A stretch of DNA of 64,000 nt. Origin: Certhia americana. Lineage: Eukaryota > Chordata > Aves > Passeriformes > Certhiidae. The DNA lies in NCBI GenBank assembly GCA_018697195.1, contig CM031858.1, positions 90,615,120-90,679,119 on the forward strand, written 5' to 3'. The position numbers were made by a program, and so were the translations under genes. Below the pieces are notes generated by a model, which was given only the letters and a program-made list of their open reading frames with translations, ran no database searches and had not been told where the DNA came from. Positions 11,323-23,831 of this stretch are shown here, piece after piece. How positions within the stretch are numbered: position 1 is the first letter of the stretch; each line of letters opens with the position of its first letter.

Positions 11323-13419
11323 CTGTTAAACATTCCACGTAATAGTCATGACTGAGTGCTCTATTTCTTTGCAAGTGTGTTTGAAAGCCTTTCTCTTGAT
11401 CATCATATACTGAATGCAAAAGAATATTCTAGTTTCTGTCTCAACTACACAGTGCTGTTATACATTAAGAGTACTATAAGACCTTAAAACTGTGTTCATT
11501 GTTGTGGAAATCTTTAAAACTTATGAAGGATTTCCAATGCAGTTCTAAGGGATTTCTATTTAATGAATTTGCAAATCTGTTTGGGTGAACACCCACTACA
11601 TCAAAGAAAAAAAAAGTAAAAAAAACACAAGTAAGAAAAAACAAACCTTTTGCAGAACCTTTATATTTAGCTTTACAGAGCAGTGAAATGGGTTTTTTTT
11701 GAACCTTAATACTCAACTGTACTTGTGCTCCTTGTCTGGAAAAATTGTAATGCCTAGTGGTTTCATTTAAATCTACCCATGTGGGTTGTGTAGGTTGTGT
11801 GACATTATCTACATACAAGTCAAAACCCATTTTTATTTTTATAGAAAACTTTAGAAATGATAAAATTTCTGCAACCAATGATTATATACACTTTGAAATA
11901 ATTCCTCATTTTAGTAATTCATTCTTCCCTTCACCTTTTGCCTTTGGTGAGATGACATTTTCCTGATGGTATATGGTAGCTCTCTTATTTTTAAGGAGAT
12001 AAAATGCATGAGAAGATAAAAACTCAATTCAGTGGTCTTACTCTTATTAGGAAAATATTTCAAGGCAACAGATTTATCACTCGTATGAGATTCTTCATAT
12101 ACAGATCAACAATTTAGAATGAATTTTCTACCATTTTCTGATTGCATTAGTGTCTGCTTTTAAGTGACATCATTGAGGAAAATTGTATATGGAAAAGAGG
12201 GGACTGTAATAAGAGCAGAATATGTGATATTGGAAGGGTTTTAATTGCATAGTTATTGAGTGTGAAAGGGATATGCAAAACCCAAAGATAGTATGAAGTC
12301 ATAGTGCAAAACTGGATACTACTAAGCTTGCTGAAATGGGAAGATGTGTCATAATTCCAGGGAATGAAATTCACAGAAAATTTCACAGAAAATTTGTGAA
12401 ATATTTTTAAAATTTTATATAGCATGGAAAGTCTTGGCAGTTATTCAGGTTTGGATGGATAATATTCTTCTGGAGAAGATTATAGCTACCTGTTGCAGGC
12501 TGAAGTTTCCTGGAAAACATCTTTGAGATAATATCTTTAATATCTTTGCCGGATATGCCCAGCAAAGTTAGTGGCTTTCAAATAATACTCTCTGAGGCAC
12601 CTGCAACATGGAAAACAATAAAGTCCAGAAGTTTTGCTTTGTCACTTGATGAGAAAGTGAGTAAAAATCCTGTTCTATAAAGAAACAATGTAAGTGTCTT
12701 AGGTGACCCATACACTCCATTCTGCACCATATCTCTTCTGATCCTTAGAAAACATTACTTTCAAGAGAAAACAACAAAAAAAATTAGAGACTGGAAAAAA
12801 AATATCAAATAGGGATATGCAAAAGAAAAGGGCTGTTCTGTGCTATATGGAAATCAAGACTACCTTAAACAGCAGATTAAGATAAATCATCCTGCTACCA
12901 GCCACTGTCAATCACTATAACCACAGCTTAGATTTGAGAGCAGAAGGTATTTTTTATTCTGTCATTAGGCATGTCAGAGCAAGAAGGATTGTCATAGAGA
13001 TAGATGGCATATAATGTCCATCAGAGAAGAAACTCCAAGATATAGGACAGGAATACTGTCATGACTTGGTTAAGTTGGCATGTTTTAGATTTGGCATGAA
13101 TTCTGCCTAGTTTTCCTTTGTATTTTATAAATACTGTGCACCCAAACAGCCTGAAAGAAGTAATCATGTCACCATTGGGACCTGGAAAAACTCTCTCTAG
13201 GTTTGTTTCTTCATGCCTGTATTGAAATAAACCAACAGGTTTCAAATGTTTCTGGATTGCGACTTTTTTTTTTACTATTAGAAAGTTTGATAATATATAA
13301 CATTTCCAAAGCGATTTTGTTTGGTTTTCTCCAATGCAGAGATGAGCACTACGGATGGACAGTGGGAAACAATCTAAGAAATGGCTGCAGACCTTGCAAC
13401 TGAAATTCATTTCGGCTAA
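11323..13419. other. AT-rich unique sequence, no recognised gene
   Basis: No domain or exon is recognisable. A 134-codon minus-strand frame (11474-11878) and most of the 194-codon minus-strand frame (13021-13605) lie here. Both have AT-driven composition and no known motif. At 12370-12393 the 12-mer TTCACAGAAAAT is present twice in tandem, and the second copy can pair with a following TGTGAAAT. Confidence 0.45.
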
Positions 13420-13605
13420 ATCTAAACAAGCAGGAGGGTTACAGAGGTCAAATGTAGTTATGTAGTATGCAAAGAGTAGAATGAGCAAATAATTGAAAGG
13501 CTTTTGAAAAATATATAAACAGTCTGGTAGAAAGACAGACTGAAGAGAGTTTATACAAATAAGCAGAGGAAAGTTAAAAGGATAATTAGAGGAGCAAAGA
13601 AACAA
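13021..13605 (-). other. 194-codon open frame of unknown meaning
   Basis: This is the longest open frame in the window. The putative peptide starts MFLCSSNYPFNF and has a hydrophobic stretch near residues 38-52 (NYLLILLFAYYITTF). The C-terminal third is basic. I recognise no domain, no splice-site context and no promoter. Its N-terminal part (high coordinates) lies antisense to sequence that may be an old CR1 (13420-13860). It is more likely a chance frame than a gene. It is listed because an open run this long is unusual in DNA of this composition. Confidence 0.12.
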
Positions 13606-13860
13606 TATTGGATGTCAAGTTGTATGGAATATTTCAATTAAAAGCTCTTCAACTATATCTGTAATAGAGACATAGGTTCAAAGGTTAAATTGTCCCATTA
13701 AAAACAATGATGGGGAATTGAAGACAGGGCATAAGGAAGTGGCAATTTGTTAAATGTTATTCAGCTTCTGTTATTACAGCTGAAGAAGAAGATGGAAAAC
13801 TGCTTGGTAGAGGAATTTTTTTTTCTCACAAAGATAGGCCAGGTCCTAATAAAGCGCAGG
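13420..13860 (+). mobile_element. probable ancient CR1 fragment, 5' part of ORF2
   Basis: The plus strand loosely follows the part of old CR1 ORF2 between the endonuclease and reverse-transcriptase domains. An AGAGTTTATACAAATAAGCA phrase near 13546 is followed by GGATAATTAGAGGAGCAAAG (13580-13599), a GGGGAATTGAAGACAGGGCA phrase near 13710, and TTATTCAGCTTCTGTTATTA (near 13760) before an acidic GAAGAAGAAGATGG block. No frame is open. Order and spacing fit the family, but identity is low. Confidence 0.4.
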
Positions 13861-16149
13861 TAAAATTGGAAACAAATGAGTCATTTATCTTCAAATGTAC
13901 ATTTTCCTGGTGTCATAGATAGAGGTGTAGGAGATTTCAGAAATGTACTCTAATTTGTTCTAGCTTATTAGAAACATTTTTTGTGTGCAAACTTTGTGCA
14001 AAGTCTCATATAGCACTGGATTAACTCAAATGCCTTTACAATTATTTTCCTCAATGCAGCTCATCCTGGACTTTTAGAAAGTAAAGTAATAGAAATTATC
14101 CAGGTTAGTGGCAGATTATACACCAAGGCACACCAGTTCAAATGGAGAGGTAGGAACATGCAATAAAAGAGCAGAACAAATCCAAACCTTCACTAAAGAA
14201 CCATATGAAAATAAATGTTAGGAAAACCTAAGATGATTCCTGCAAAATGTACAGAAATATATTTCCTCAGATCAGATACCAGCACTGCAATGAAATATTA
14301 AAGCTTTGACCTGGAAGACTATCACAGCATATAAATGAATACATTAACCAGCTCAGTTTATAAACTATGAGTAAAATTCGAGTATCATATTCAAAAGAAC
14401 CAGAAATGTTCATATGGCATAAGTTTTAAAATCACACTACAGAACAAAAGCAGAATATACCAAATAATGAGCTGAATTAGAATATTTTTACAAGAGAGAC
14501 AAATAGGAATAATACACAACACACAGTGACTATAAAGACTTAAATAAAGGATGAGTTTTCTGTCATTAACTAAATCTTGGAAACAGAAGTTCAACACCTT
14601 TTATTTCTAAAATTCAGCATTCAATGTTCTCCTAAAGATGTCTGGACGTTCAAAAGTGTCTCTTATTAAAATCATCAAAATTGAGAGTTTCTGTGGGTTT
14701 TGAATATCTGGCAGTTTTAGCGCATCATCTTTGATAACACCATTTTTTACAGTAAAGATTCAGATCTATGTTGTTTTTGACAGTCCTGTTTTGGCATTTC
14801 CACCTTTTATTGCTTACAGGCAAGATTGACTTCATCAGCCTCTTCTCTATGACAGCTAATATCAGCTAAAAGACTTTTCTTGTTGAATCCCATCTCCTCT
14901 TTATATCTTTACACCACTGGAAGCTAAGAGCTTCCATAGAAGGGAGGAGCCTTTAGGATGCAAAATGAAAAGTGGATAGCTGGAAAGTTGTCCAGAAACC
15001 AATCTTCTTCTAATTATAGGGGTCTAGACAGCTAGAATAGCAGATACAGCTGCAATTCAAAGAAATAGTCTCATCATAGACGTGGTGGGAACACTTTCCA
15101 TTAAACAGTTCAGGGCCTTCAAGGGAGCACTAGAGGCAAATAGGAAGCTTTTTTGTAATTTGATTTTTCTTTCTGTAGAAGTAAGATGTAGAAGATTCAC
15201 ATTAAGAATCTCAAGCCTCGTTTTTGACTAAAACTCTTCACATCTCAGATGCAATATCAATAGATTTATTGTTGCTTCAGTCCTCATGGACTATATATCC
15301 CTTATATATTCATTGCCAGCTTTACACAAAATATACCTGCTTCATCATGGGAGTTGATTATTGTAATTTCCTCTTTAAAAATCTCTCAGGTTTGTCACAT
15401 CAGCTCTGAATATAAGAACTCAACTGCTATATTGCTATTCAGATGAATTGAGCATATTATGCTATTCCTCACTTTTGTACAGTAACTGCTTCTTAAAAAG
15501 CTGCTATACTATCAAATGCCACTATTTTTTAAAGCTCTTACTAGTGTGGGCCCCGGTTCTGTTCTTTAATCTCATTTTGACAGGTATCTGTGCCACATGT
15601 ATCTCCTATTATTTAAATACCATACTGTCACCTCCTTGGAAAGTAAATGTCTTTTGCTTTGTTTGCTTCAAATTTAAGATGGTTCTAAATTATGTCAAAT
15701 GTATGTTTTTATGTCTTTATGGTGTTTAAAATTACAAATGTCCCAAACGAATGAGAGGAAAAATATAAAATTGTTATCATTACCATCATAGCAATCATGT
15801 TTGGTATTTCAGTGCTTTAGATACACAGAGAATACATAATCAATAATAACCTGTTATAATTATTACATCTATGCAAAAAGTTTCTGTATTTCAACAAAAT
15901 TCTCAATAGGAACAATATATGCTAAAAGGTAGGTCTTGAGACTTAAATCAGATTAATGCACAAATCTGCTTTTATCATAAAAGGAGAGGGGAAAAAAGAC
16001 CTTGAATTATTTTCCTTTTTCTTGCTACATATCTCAAGCCATTACTGCCAACCCATCAAATGAAAACTGCATCTTCTAGAAGCTAAAATTGCAAACACTA
16101 CAAGTCATGTTGCAGTTGACATGAAAACAACCATTGCTGGCATATCTTG
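13861..16149. other. AT-rich unique sequence, no gene seen
   Basis: No gene or repeat family recognised. Frames of up to 93 codons (15448-15729) are F/L/C/Y-rich with no known motif. Confidence 0.5.
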
Positions 16150-16650
16150 TATTTTTACAGCTGACTATTCTCTCCCTGACATTTTTAGTAAAGTTGAGCA
16201 ATATCCAGATTCCAGCCTTGATACCAGTCGGCACAGCAACATTCATCTTAAGATGACATCTGTTGAGAATTTTTCAATAACTTAATGGTTATAAAGCATG
16301 TGAGGAGGGGGATAATAGAGGGATTATGACATAAAAATGCTAAAGCCCTTGTGGGGGAACTGCTGCACATAAAGTTTTGATTTGGTAATTCAAACTAATG
16401 CAGTTTGTAGTCCTCTAGAGAGAGGGCAATAATGGTGCACAATATGCTCTTAAACACTGATGCATAACACATTGTGCTAGAGCCAAAAGGCACTGTACAA
16501 TATCATTATGGTGCAGAGAGAAGCAGTAACTTTGGGAGCTGCTTTTAGAAAGATCTGAATGCACAGGAAACAAACAATGCTACTCCTCTCCTTTCTGTGC
16601 TCTGTAATCTATTCATCTGGCCATCTTAGAAAAACATGGCATTTATTGTT
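16150..16650. other. possible conserved noncoding sequence
   Basis: About 500 bp of balanced, non-repetitive sequence without long open frames. It contains AACAATG and TAATGAG-type cores and a GATGCATAACACATTG segment. The texture resembles vertebrate conserved elements, but no direct evidence of conservation is available. Confidence 0.25.
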
Positions 16651-17579
16651 AATGAGACAAAATTATAAAGTTTAAAATACAAAGATTTGTGTCACGCAGT
16701 ACAAATAGGCTTACCTGTTTTTGGGGGTTTTTTTTGAAAATGAATTGGACAGGATTAAAATTTTTCATTGTTTGTCTTTGAATGTGGTGAAATAGGGAAT
16801 GGACATATTTGGACAAAGCTGGAAAAAAGACAAAATTAAAGATCAGTCAATGTGTAATGGACACAAATGAAGTACTAATGATATTTTTGGGGAATAAAAA
16901 ACATGTGGAAATTCTTAAAATGGAATAGAAGATTATTATAAAATTTATAAAAATCTCATACGATGTCAAAATAAAATATATTTTACTATTTTTTCCTATT
17001 TTATTATTGTTGAAGTGGGTTTATTTAATTTGCATTGCATGTGCTGCTGTATGTAATGTCAAACATAACATTTAAATGAGAACACAGTTTTTTGAATACT
17101 ACTCCAGGACTCCTTGCAGCAGGAATTTAAGACAAAACCAATATGCTTGAATGGTAAATTTTCTGTACTAAGACAAAGAGAAATAATTTTAAAAGCTCCA
17201 TATTAGCTGATTTAATAAATGCATATATAGATGACTTTCTTGTTCATAAGGACCCAATCAAGGTTAAACAACTCCATTCTGCCCTTCCTGTAAACATTAT
17301 GATACCTTTTTGGATTTTTTAATCTGAGACAAAAATTTAAGGAAAAGGTCTTGTTATTCAAAATTCTTTTTCTTCTGTGGTGTCCTATAAGATAAGTAAC
17401 TGTTTTTGTGACTTTGCATAAATGGTGATTCATCTCATCTTCCTTTTGTGGCCTGAAAATCAGTTTTCCAGTGGAGTTTGTTTGATTTATCTAATCATAC
17501 TTAATGACATCAACATATGGAAAAATGACAGTCAATAATCTACCAATGTTCTTGTCCAATTGGATGGGACTAGTCAGCT
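16651..17579. other. AT-rich unique sequence, no gene seen
   Basis: Contains short T-rich runs (16721-16735) and AT-rich stretches (16930-17010). No gene or repeat family recognised. Confidence 0.5.
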
Positions 17580-18260
17580 TCTCAGGGGCCTCTCTCCTTC
17601 AGCTGTCTCTAGAGAAGCAGCCCAGACACCTGGCTCATCTCTTTCTGACCGACAAAAAGTAGGGAGAAATTACTCAGTGTAAGGACTGAGTATAGAAGTT
17701 GTGAAAAACAAAACAAAACAAAAAACAGAGAAAAAGATTTGCACTCCTGCATGCAGGTGCCAAGTGTCATTTCAGGTAGTGAGGTTGATTCTCCTGGCTG
17801 TCTGCTGCTGTTCCAGACAGCTATATCTTTACTGTAAGTCCCAGGTCAAAACTGCTGTCTCTGTGCTGATGTGCCAGGCAACTGAGGATATGTAAAATGA
17901 GTTAGAGGCTGCTGTTGCCCGCTGTTTCACTCACCCCACATCTGTGGGTTCTCTGCCACAAAGGGAACACCAGTCTGTCTTCTCCAAGGGACCAGGCTCT
18001 GGGGTTCTGCCCAGTTTTGAGTTTCATATCTGGTATTACAGGCTCTATCTTATGCTTCACTGTGGTCTTCACTGTGGTTCCAGACCTCTGCTGCACAAAA
18101 CCTTGTTTCTCTCCAGTGGGCTCCAGAACCACAGGAGTCTGTGTAACAGTACATCATTGGCTCGTGCTCAAGAGGCTTGTGCTTTATTTATAGTGCTTGT
18201 GCCAACAGGAAGCTTTGAAAAGGGGCCCAGATCTTCTCAGAGAGAGTTATTTATGTGCCA
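17580..18260. other. GC-richer block of unknown origin
   Basis: About 680 bp richer in C, G and CTG/CAG-like words than the flanks, with overlapping open frames on both strands (up to 111 codons on plus at 17944-18279 and 76 codons on minus at 17902-18132). A CACTGTGGT unit occurs twice about 13 bp apart near 18058-18079. I do not recognise a protein domain or a repeat family. An unrecognised, decayed interspersed repeat is the most likely explanation. Confidence 0.35.
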
Positions 18261-20373
18261 TGTGATTGAACTTAATTAAAATTAATGTCTTTTTGGTATC
18301 CCTTGAATATAGTGGCCAATGTCTCCTCTTTTGCCATTCAGCTTCACCGTGGCATTTTTTTCTCACACATTACTGGTGACGGTAATGTTTTTATGCTCCT
18401 TTCCTTTCCAGTTCTTTCCATTTTCCCATGAGGAGTCCGATTCCAAAATTTGTTAAGGAAATGGAATATTTTTTTGTTTAAAGTTCCAAATATTTAGTGG
18501 GAATTTTCATTTTCAGCTGAGGTTTCTTTAAATTTAATCATGCTTCAATGAATGAGAAGCTAGCAGACAGCAGACACCCAGAAATGAAGACATTGCTTGG
18601 TAAGGTATCACACAACAAAGAGCAAACAGGACTCTGAGGCTCACAAAATCAGTGTTATAAGGCAACTGTGTGATCTAAATGTGGGTTGATTTGGAATAAA
18701 TTAATCTTGGGTTCAAATGTGGTGTTTTGAATGTGTCTCACACAGCATCTTCCTGTCAGGATCATTGTTGGATTTGGTACTGCCCATCACAAAGAGTCCT
18801 CTGTGATTGCATGTTTATTTCTCATCTAGAACAGAGAAGAACTAGCACATTTGGCTGATGAAGCATAGAACTTTGTGACTGAGAATCTATGACATTAGAG
18901 ACTTTTCTCAGTGGTACAGTTCCCCCTCTTCCATCCTGAAATGCCTGGAAAGGAGTAGGAATATAGGTGTTGCAAGTTTGTTGGTGCACTGTAGTTCTTC
19001 ACTCATGCCTGTTCCACAACTGGCAAAGGTAAGGCTTCATTCCCACTGTTCCTTGTTGTTCATGAGGACAGAATGCCAGGAAAATATGGCTGTGATCCTT
19101 CTTTAGGCTATTTACAGTGTGCATGCAAACCAAGAGGTGGCTTTGGGAAAGTATAGGCACTACTCAAATGATGCAGTAAGATAAGCAATTTAGCCCCAAA
19201 GGGTAGCTTGGGTTTTATCTTTTTTCTCAGCCTGCACATTCTGGGGCATCTATTGAGTGTGATAATAAGAGATGCATATTAGCATTGAAAATAAAATGCC
19301 TGGATATAAATTAGCATTTAAAAAAAATATTTCGTGACACATCTACCAATTAAAAGACTCAAAATTCTGCTCCATGTTTTATGTATAATGGAGGAAATTA
19401 CATGGAATATATGTAAATCTTTTTATGTTTTCTTTATATATAGTATCGTAATCCTTCGAATGAGAATTTGCTGCATTGTTCCATTGCCAAAGTGATGTCT
19501 ACAAATGAGGGCTCAGGGAATTGCTGCAGGCTTTCTGATGAACTGAGCCAGCAAGCCGCTGTGGACACAAGCCTGAGTTTTTCAATGAAGAGGATTTACA
19601 CATGCAAAGTTATTTGTCTCTTTTCCCTTTCAGATTTCCAACAAACAGCTCCTCCTTTCATTTACTGGCAATAATTGGAAACAAAATGCAAAACCTAAGT
19701 GTACCTGTGTTCTCCAAATCTTCTCCATTTTTTTAGCTATATAATTTGTTCTGTTAAAAGATGCAACTCCTCTTTACAGTTGTCACTGATGAGATAATTA
19801 ATACAATAACTTGAAATTCATCATTTTAACCATCTTCTGAACACTTCTAAAATACTTAAATGTCATTTTTGCAGACAAATTAGTTGTGAAACTATCTATC
19901 TATTGGGGACACTTTCAGTTAAAAGTTTGTACAAATAAATATATTCTATATGTTATTGTTTTCAAAGAATGTTTGATCTAATTGCTTCTGAAGATGGAAT
20001 TTTGTTTGATTTCCTTGTTGTTTAATACCTAAAAGAACAGTGTGAAGAACACAAAAGATGTATATTAGTTTGCTTAGCTATTTCGCATTAGAAGACTTAG
20101 TATTTTGTGAATTGCAGAACAAGATTCAGTTCAAAGGCTGAAGTTTTTTTCCTACCAATTGCCTCCCTGCTTGAAAATACTAAGTGGCCTTAAAGTGCTA
20201 AGGAGTTATAAGAAGTTTAAAGTAATGTTAAACATATTGTCTCTTTTTTCTGTGGAAAAAAGGAATAAATTCAATATAGTCACACATTCAAACCACAGCT
20301 ATCTAATGATTTTTGAATGATATCTTATATACATTAGTAGTATAGAGTGACTTGAAATACACATGAAACCAAC

Positions 20374-20374
<1 letters not shown>
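18261..20374. other. unique sequence, no gene seen
   Basis: Moderately complex sequence with no recognisable exon. A GGGTTCAAATG phrase near 18709 resembles a tRNA B box, but no cloverleaf surrounds it. The 19468-19674 frame (68 codons) has no known motif. Confidence 0.5.

Positions 20375-20415
<41 letters not shown>
20375..20415 (+). repeat. A41 mononucleotide run
   Basis: Forty-one uninterrupted A residues, the longest homopolymer in the window. No AATAAA lies in the 35 bases upstream, so a retro-inserted poly(A) tail is not supported. The frames reading as poly-K or poly-F across it are artefacts. Confidence 0.95.
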
Positions 20416-20417
<2 letters not shown>

Positions 20418-20749
20418 ACTGCCTTTGTCCCTGTACCCTTTGTGTCTTTGCATGGCCATCTCATATGCCTGGATATGAGGTATGTTACTCCATGAAACTT
20501 TTCACCCTTTATCTTTTCTTGTGCATTTGGGTAGTATATATTTAGATGCTCTGATATCAGTGCAGAGGAAAAAACTTTCCTGAATAAATTTTTATAATCA
20601 TTTGTATACAAAAGGCCATGGTATCTACATATTTGGGGAAATTATTATTAAATGTTAAGACAAAGCAGCAAGTAGTAACTAGGGAGCTTTCAAGGTCATG
20701 GCTGCTGAAATAATTTCTTGCACACTAAAAGCAGTATTCAGTCTTTTCT
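20416..20749. other. unique sequence, no gene seen
   Basis: Short interval between the A41 run and the complex block downstream. Nothing specific recognised. Confidence 0.5.
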
Positions 20750-22960
20750 GAAAGAACAAAAGATAAAACATCATTGCAGTTGTTCATAACTTTCACGGGT
20801 TTTCTTTTGACCAGAAGTGCTACACTCTGGACTCCTTCCAGTTAATCAGAATTCAGAATTCTTTTTCAAAAATTCTTATTTTATTCTACAAGAAAGCCCT
20901 ATTCCCTCAGAAATCATTTGTTAGCAGCAGTTGAGCTTTGCTAGTCCACTGTCTGAGGTGAATCCAAGATCAGTTATGGTTTTAACATAATTGTGAGGTG
21001 TACAAATAACTGTTTTTAAAGGCAGTATTCTCACTCTTGTTTATATTCAAGGTTTTATAAAAGAGATGGTATAGTAAGAAAAGTTTGTAGTTACAACTCT
21101 GCAATGGAAAATGTCCCCCAAGTCAGAAGGCAGGACCCACTCTATCAAGTTTATAATTAAGCAATAATCTCAAGAAACACAGTTATTACCAGCCTTTAAT
21201 GAGTACTTTGTTGGTTAACAGCTCAATGTGAAGTTGAGGATTGTTAACACTCTATCAAACTTCTTGTTAAGTGTACTAAGTTTTTATTTAAACACACTTG
21301 GATCGCAGCTGGAAAGCTGTGGGGGGAATCGGACGTTCCCAAGTGGCTAATGACCAGTTTTTTTCCATCACTCAGAACACAGGGCACATTCCTTTATGTT
21401 TATATAATAGCTGTTAACTACAGATGGCTGGTGCCACCCTATTTTGGTACTTTGTGTGACCTTAGTCATCTACTGTATCTACAACCAGTTGATGCTCTTT
21501 TGTTGCTGAGCTTTTGCAGAATAACAGAAGTTTATCTTAGAGCCTTTTGGAGAATCCAGCCAAGAAGACATAATAATAACTCTAGAAATTGATTGTAACA
21601 GAAAAAAAAGTAAGTACCTTTCAAAATGCTATGACAGCCTCTCCTGACTCAGATTTATTCTGGTGGGCCAGAAAGGAACCATTTTTCCTCTTTGGTGAGG
21701 TGACTGGAAATTAGTCTTACAAAGTCTACTGAACTAATTCAGCCTAGGAAAATTAGCTGGAAAGCAAAGTCACACTTCTGAGTTAATGGCAATTTTACTT
21801 CAGAACTGCCTGTGACAAACAGCCATTTTCCTTTGTTTTGTGCACTAGCAAAGATGCTGATATTTTATGGTTTACAATACCTTTATGGACAAGTAGCAGC
21901 ATTTACACTGTAACTGAGGAACCCTTAAACTAGCAGCATGGGTCAGACTTGCTGAAAAGCAACAAGGATAGAGGGTGGCTGAAGTGATGTCATACATGGA
22001 TTTGTTGACTTTGTTGAAATACCCACAACAGTCGTGGAGTCAGACAAATTCCGCCTAATCAACCCGATAACTTATTATCAAAAGGATCTATTTCTTTGTC
22101 ACGTCTGTCAGGGTAATCCGGAATTCATTATCATATTAATGTCCTGACTGGGCTCCTGTGGACCTCTGAGTTTTGTTTGTTGAAGAGCTTCCTGGGGCGT
22201 TTGGAGAAACAAAGCGCACTCTCTGGAACATGAGGCATTCAGAGCCGCGTACAGATGGGCCCGGGCTCTTTGTTCCTCTCTGCCTGGGAGGCTGTTATGG
22301 GAAGCAGCCAACCTGCAGTCTGTCACAGTGAACATTGTCAAGTCATTGTGTACTTTTAATTGTTACTATGTACATGGAATCTGAAAGGTCGCTCTGGATA
22401 TATAGTACAAGTGCACAGAGCCCTTTGCCAGACCAAACAGCTGTCCTGTGGTGTTCCCATATTCAGCTCCAGTCACCTTTCCCTCATTGAAGGATTCTTC
22501 TGACAGAGCAATTAAAACATACGATTTATTACTAAACAGTCAATAAGGAAATCTTAGAAGTGCACTCTTTCACCACTTCACTGTTTCCCATGTGGCTGTC
22601 TTAACAGGTCCTTTTATATTTAAGCAATTATTTCTGCCCCAATGATATTACAGACCCGGCAAGATTAATTAAAGAGCCGACAGCAAATTACAATAACAAC
22701 CTCAAAATACAATCAGAGAGGTCAAACTGTATACCAAATTGTGTTCTTAGACACTCCTAGATAAAATAAAACTCCCCAAGTTTGGCTGGCCTGCAAGAGA
22801 TGAACTACATTCTTTTCTTTATTGAAGATACGTGAATATTTCTTTAGAAGACTTTGTGTAGCTTCTCATTTTTATCTGCAGCATAAAAGATTCAGTCTTA
22901 AAGGAAAACGTAATTGTATATAGTGTGAATAATCCTTGGCTGTAGAAACACTACTCACCA
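20750..22960. promoter_or_regulatory. candidate regulatory/conserved noncoding block with retained CpG
   Basis: This 2.2-kb block stands out from its surroundings. It has little low-complexity DNA. In its core (22030-22400) it keeps 11 CpG dinucleotides in about 370 bp, including a CCGCG and a CCCGGG, while most of the window is nearly free of CpG. Three more CpG lie at 21303-21336 and two at 22655-22680. It is rich in homeodomain-type cores (ATTAATTAAAG near 22666, TCATTATCATATTAATG near 22125) and contains CAATAACAACC and ATTGTTACTATG. Open frames on both strands (77-80 codons) show no domain. Retained CpG with motif density fits a developmental enhancer or other conserved element. A lone exon or a CpG-rich unknown repeat cannot be excluded. 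Confidence 0.4.
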
Positions 22961-23690
22961 GGGAGTCTACAAGCCGTGTTAAGTCTAGATATGCTAATAT
23001 TTGTTTTCCCATCATGCACCTCAGCTTTTGTTTAGAAAAATATGAATGCATGCTAAGTACAGTTGAACACTAATATAGTGGTGTTTCTAAATTTTTGTCA
23101 AGTAAATTAGGTTTATCAACATTGTTATTTATGTAAATACAATAATTGATAAATAATTAAAAATTATTACTTTAAAGACACAAATGCACTGGGATTTCCA
23201 GTTCCTTCCCACTCTGCTTACCCCAGATGTACAAAATATGAAGAAACCATACAAAATTTATTGTGAAGAACATGGTCACTGTCATAAAGTTTTGCTGTAT
23301 TAAAACTTGAAAATTATTAATTTCCATGCTGCATATATGTAAAAATAATAAATATGTATATAAATTCATATTTATCCATGTAACTATGTGGGGAAAAAAT
23401 ACTATATTTAAGATTTTTTAAAATAAAATTTAACATGCAAAACTCATGTTCATAATGAACGGGAATAAAGTGTAATCCAGGTCCTAAAGTTTTAGATTAA
23501 CAGTACAATGTGTAATCCTGAGGGCCTTGCACTTCTAGAAATGTATGTCTAATTGTATACAGAACCAGATATTCTTTAATATGGTACTGATTTCCAACTA
23601 TTTGGCAAGGTTGGGGTCCTTTTTCTCTTTCCTCTTCCTTTTATTTTTCTTGTGATTTTTCCTGTTTGTTTTCCCTGTTTCTTTTTCTTT
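22961..23690. other. AT-rich unique sequence, no gene seen
   Basis: Highly AT-rich, with runs of AAATAATAAAT type near 23340-23370. A T-rich tract (23620-23690) leads into the CR1 end. Confidence 0.55.
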
Positions 23691-23790
23691 ATAAATCAAA
23701 GAATGGTAAGGTTGGAAGGGTCATATGGTCTAGCCTCCCTGCTCAAGCAGGGTCAATCTAGACCAAATTGACATTGTACAGAAATATCCT
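23691..23790 (-). mobile_element. short CR1 LINE 3' end
   Basis: The antisense of a CR1 tail is visible: ATCAAAGAATGGTAAGGTTG, then GGAAGGGTCATATGGTCTAG, then CTCCCTGCTCAAGCAGGGTC. This is the standard avian CR1 3' UTR. It is truncated after about 100 bp, as is common for CR1, which is usually lost from its 5' side during reverse transcription. Confidence 0.85.
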
Positions 23791-23813
23791 TACCCTAATC
23801 TGTACTTTTTCCC

Positions 23814-23831
23814 TTTTTTTTTTTTTTTTTT
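23814..23831. repeat. T18 mononucleotide run
   Basis: Eighteen T residues 23 bp beyond the recognisable CR1 edge. Confidence 0.9.

Noticed and set aside
11474..11878. 134-codon minus-strand frame
   Set aside because: No domain, AT-driven composition. A frame of this length is expected about once by chance in a window of this size and composition.
18700..18725. tRNA gene suggested by a GGGTTCAAATG B-box-like word
   Set aside because: No A box, acceptor pairing or cloverleaf around it.
20303..20611. Frames with poly-K or poly-F across the A41 run
   Set aside because: Homopolymer artefact.
22108..22341. 77-codon minus frame as an exon in the CpG-retaining block
   Set aside because: No recognisable domain or clear splice sites. 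The block is better explained as noncoding, though an exon cannot be fully excluded.
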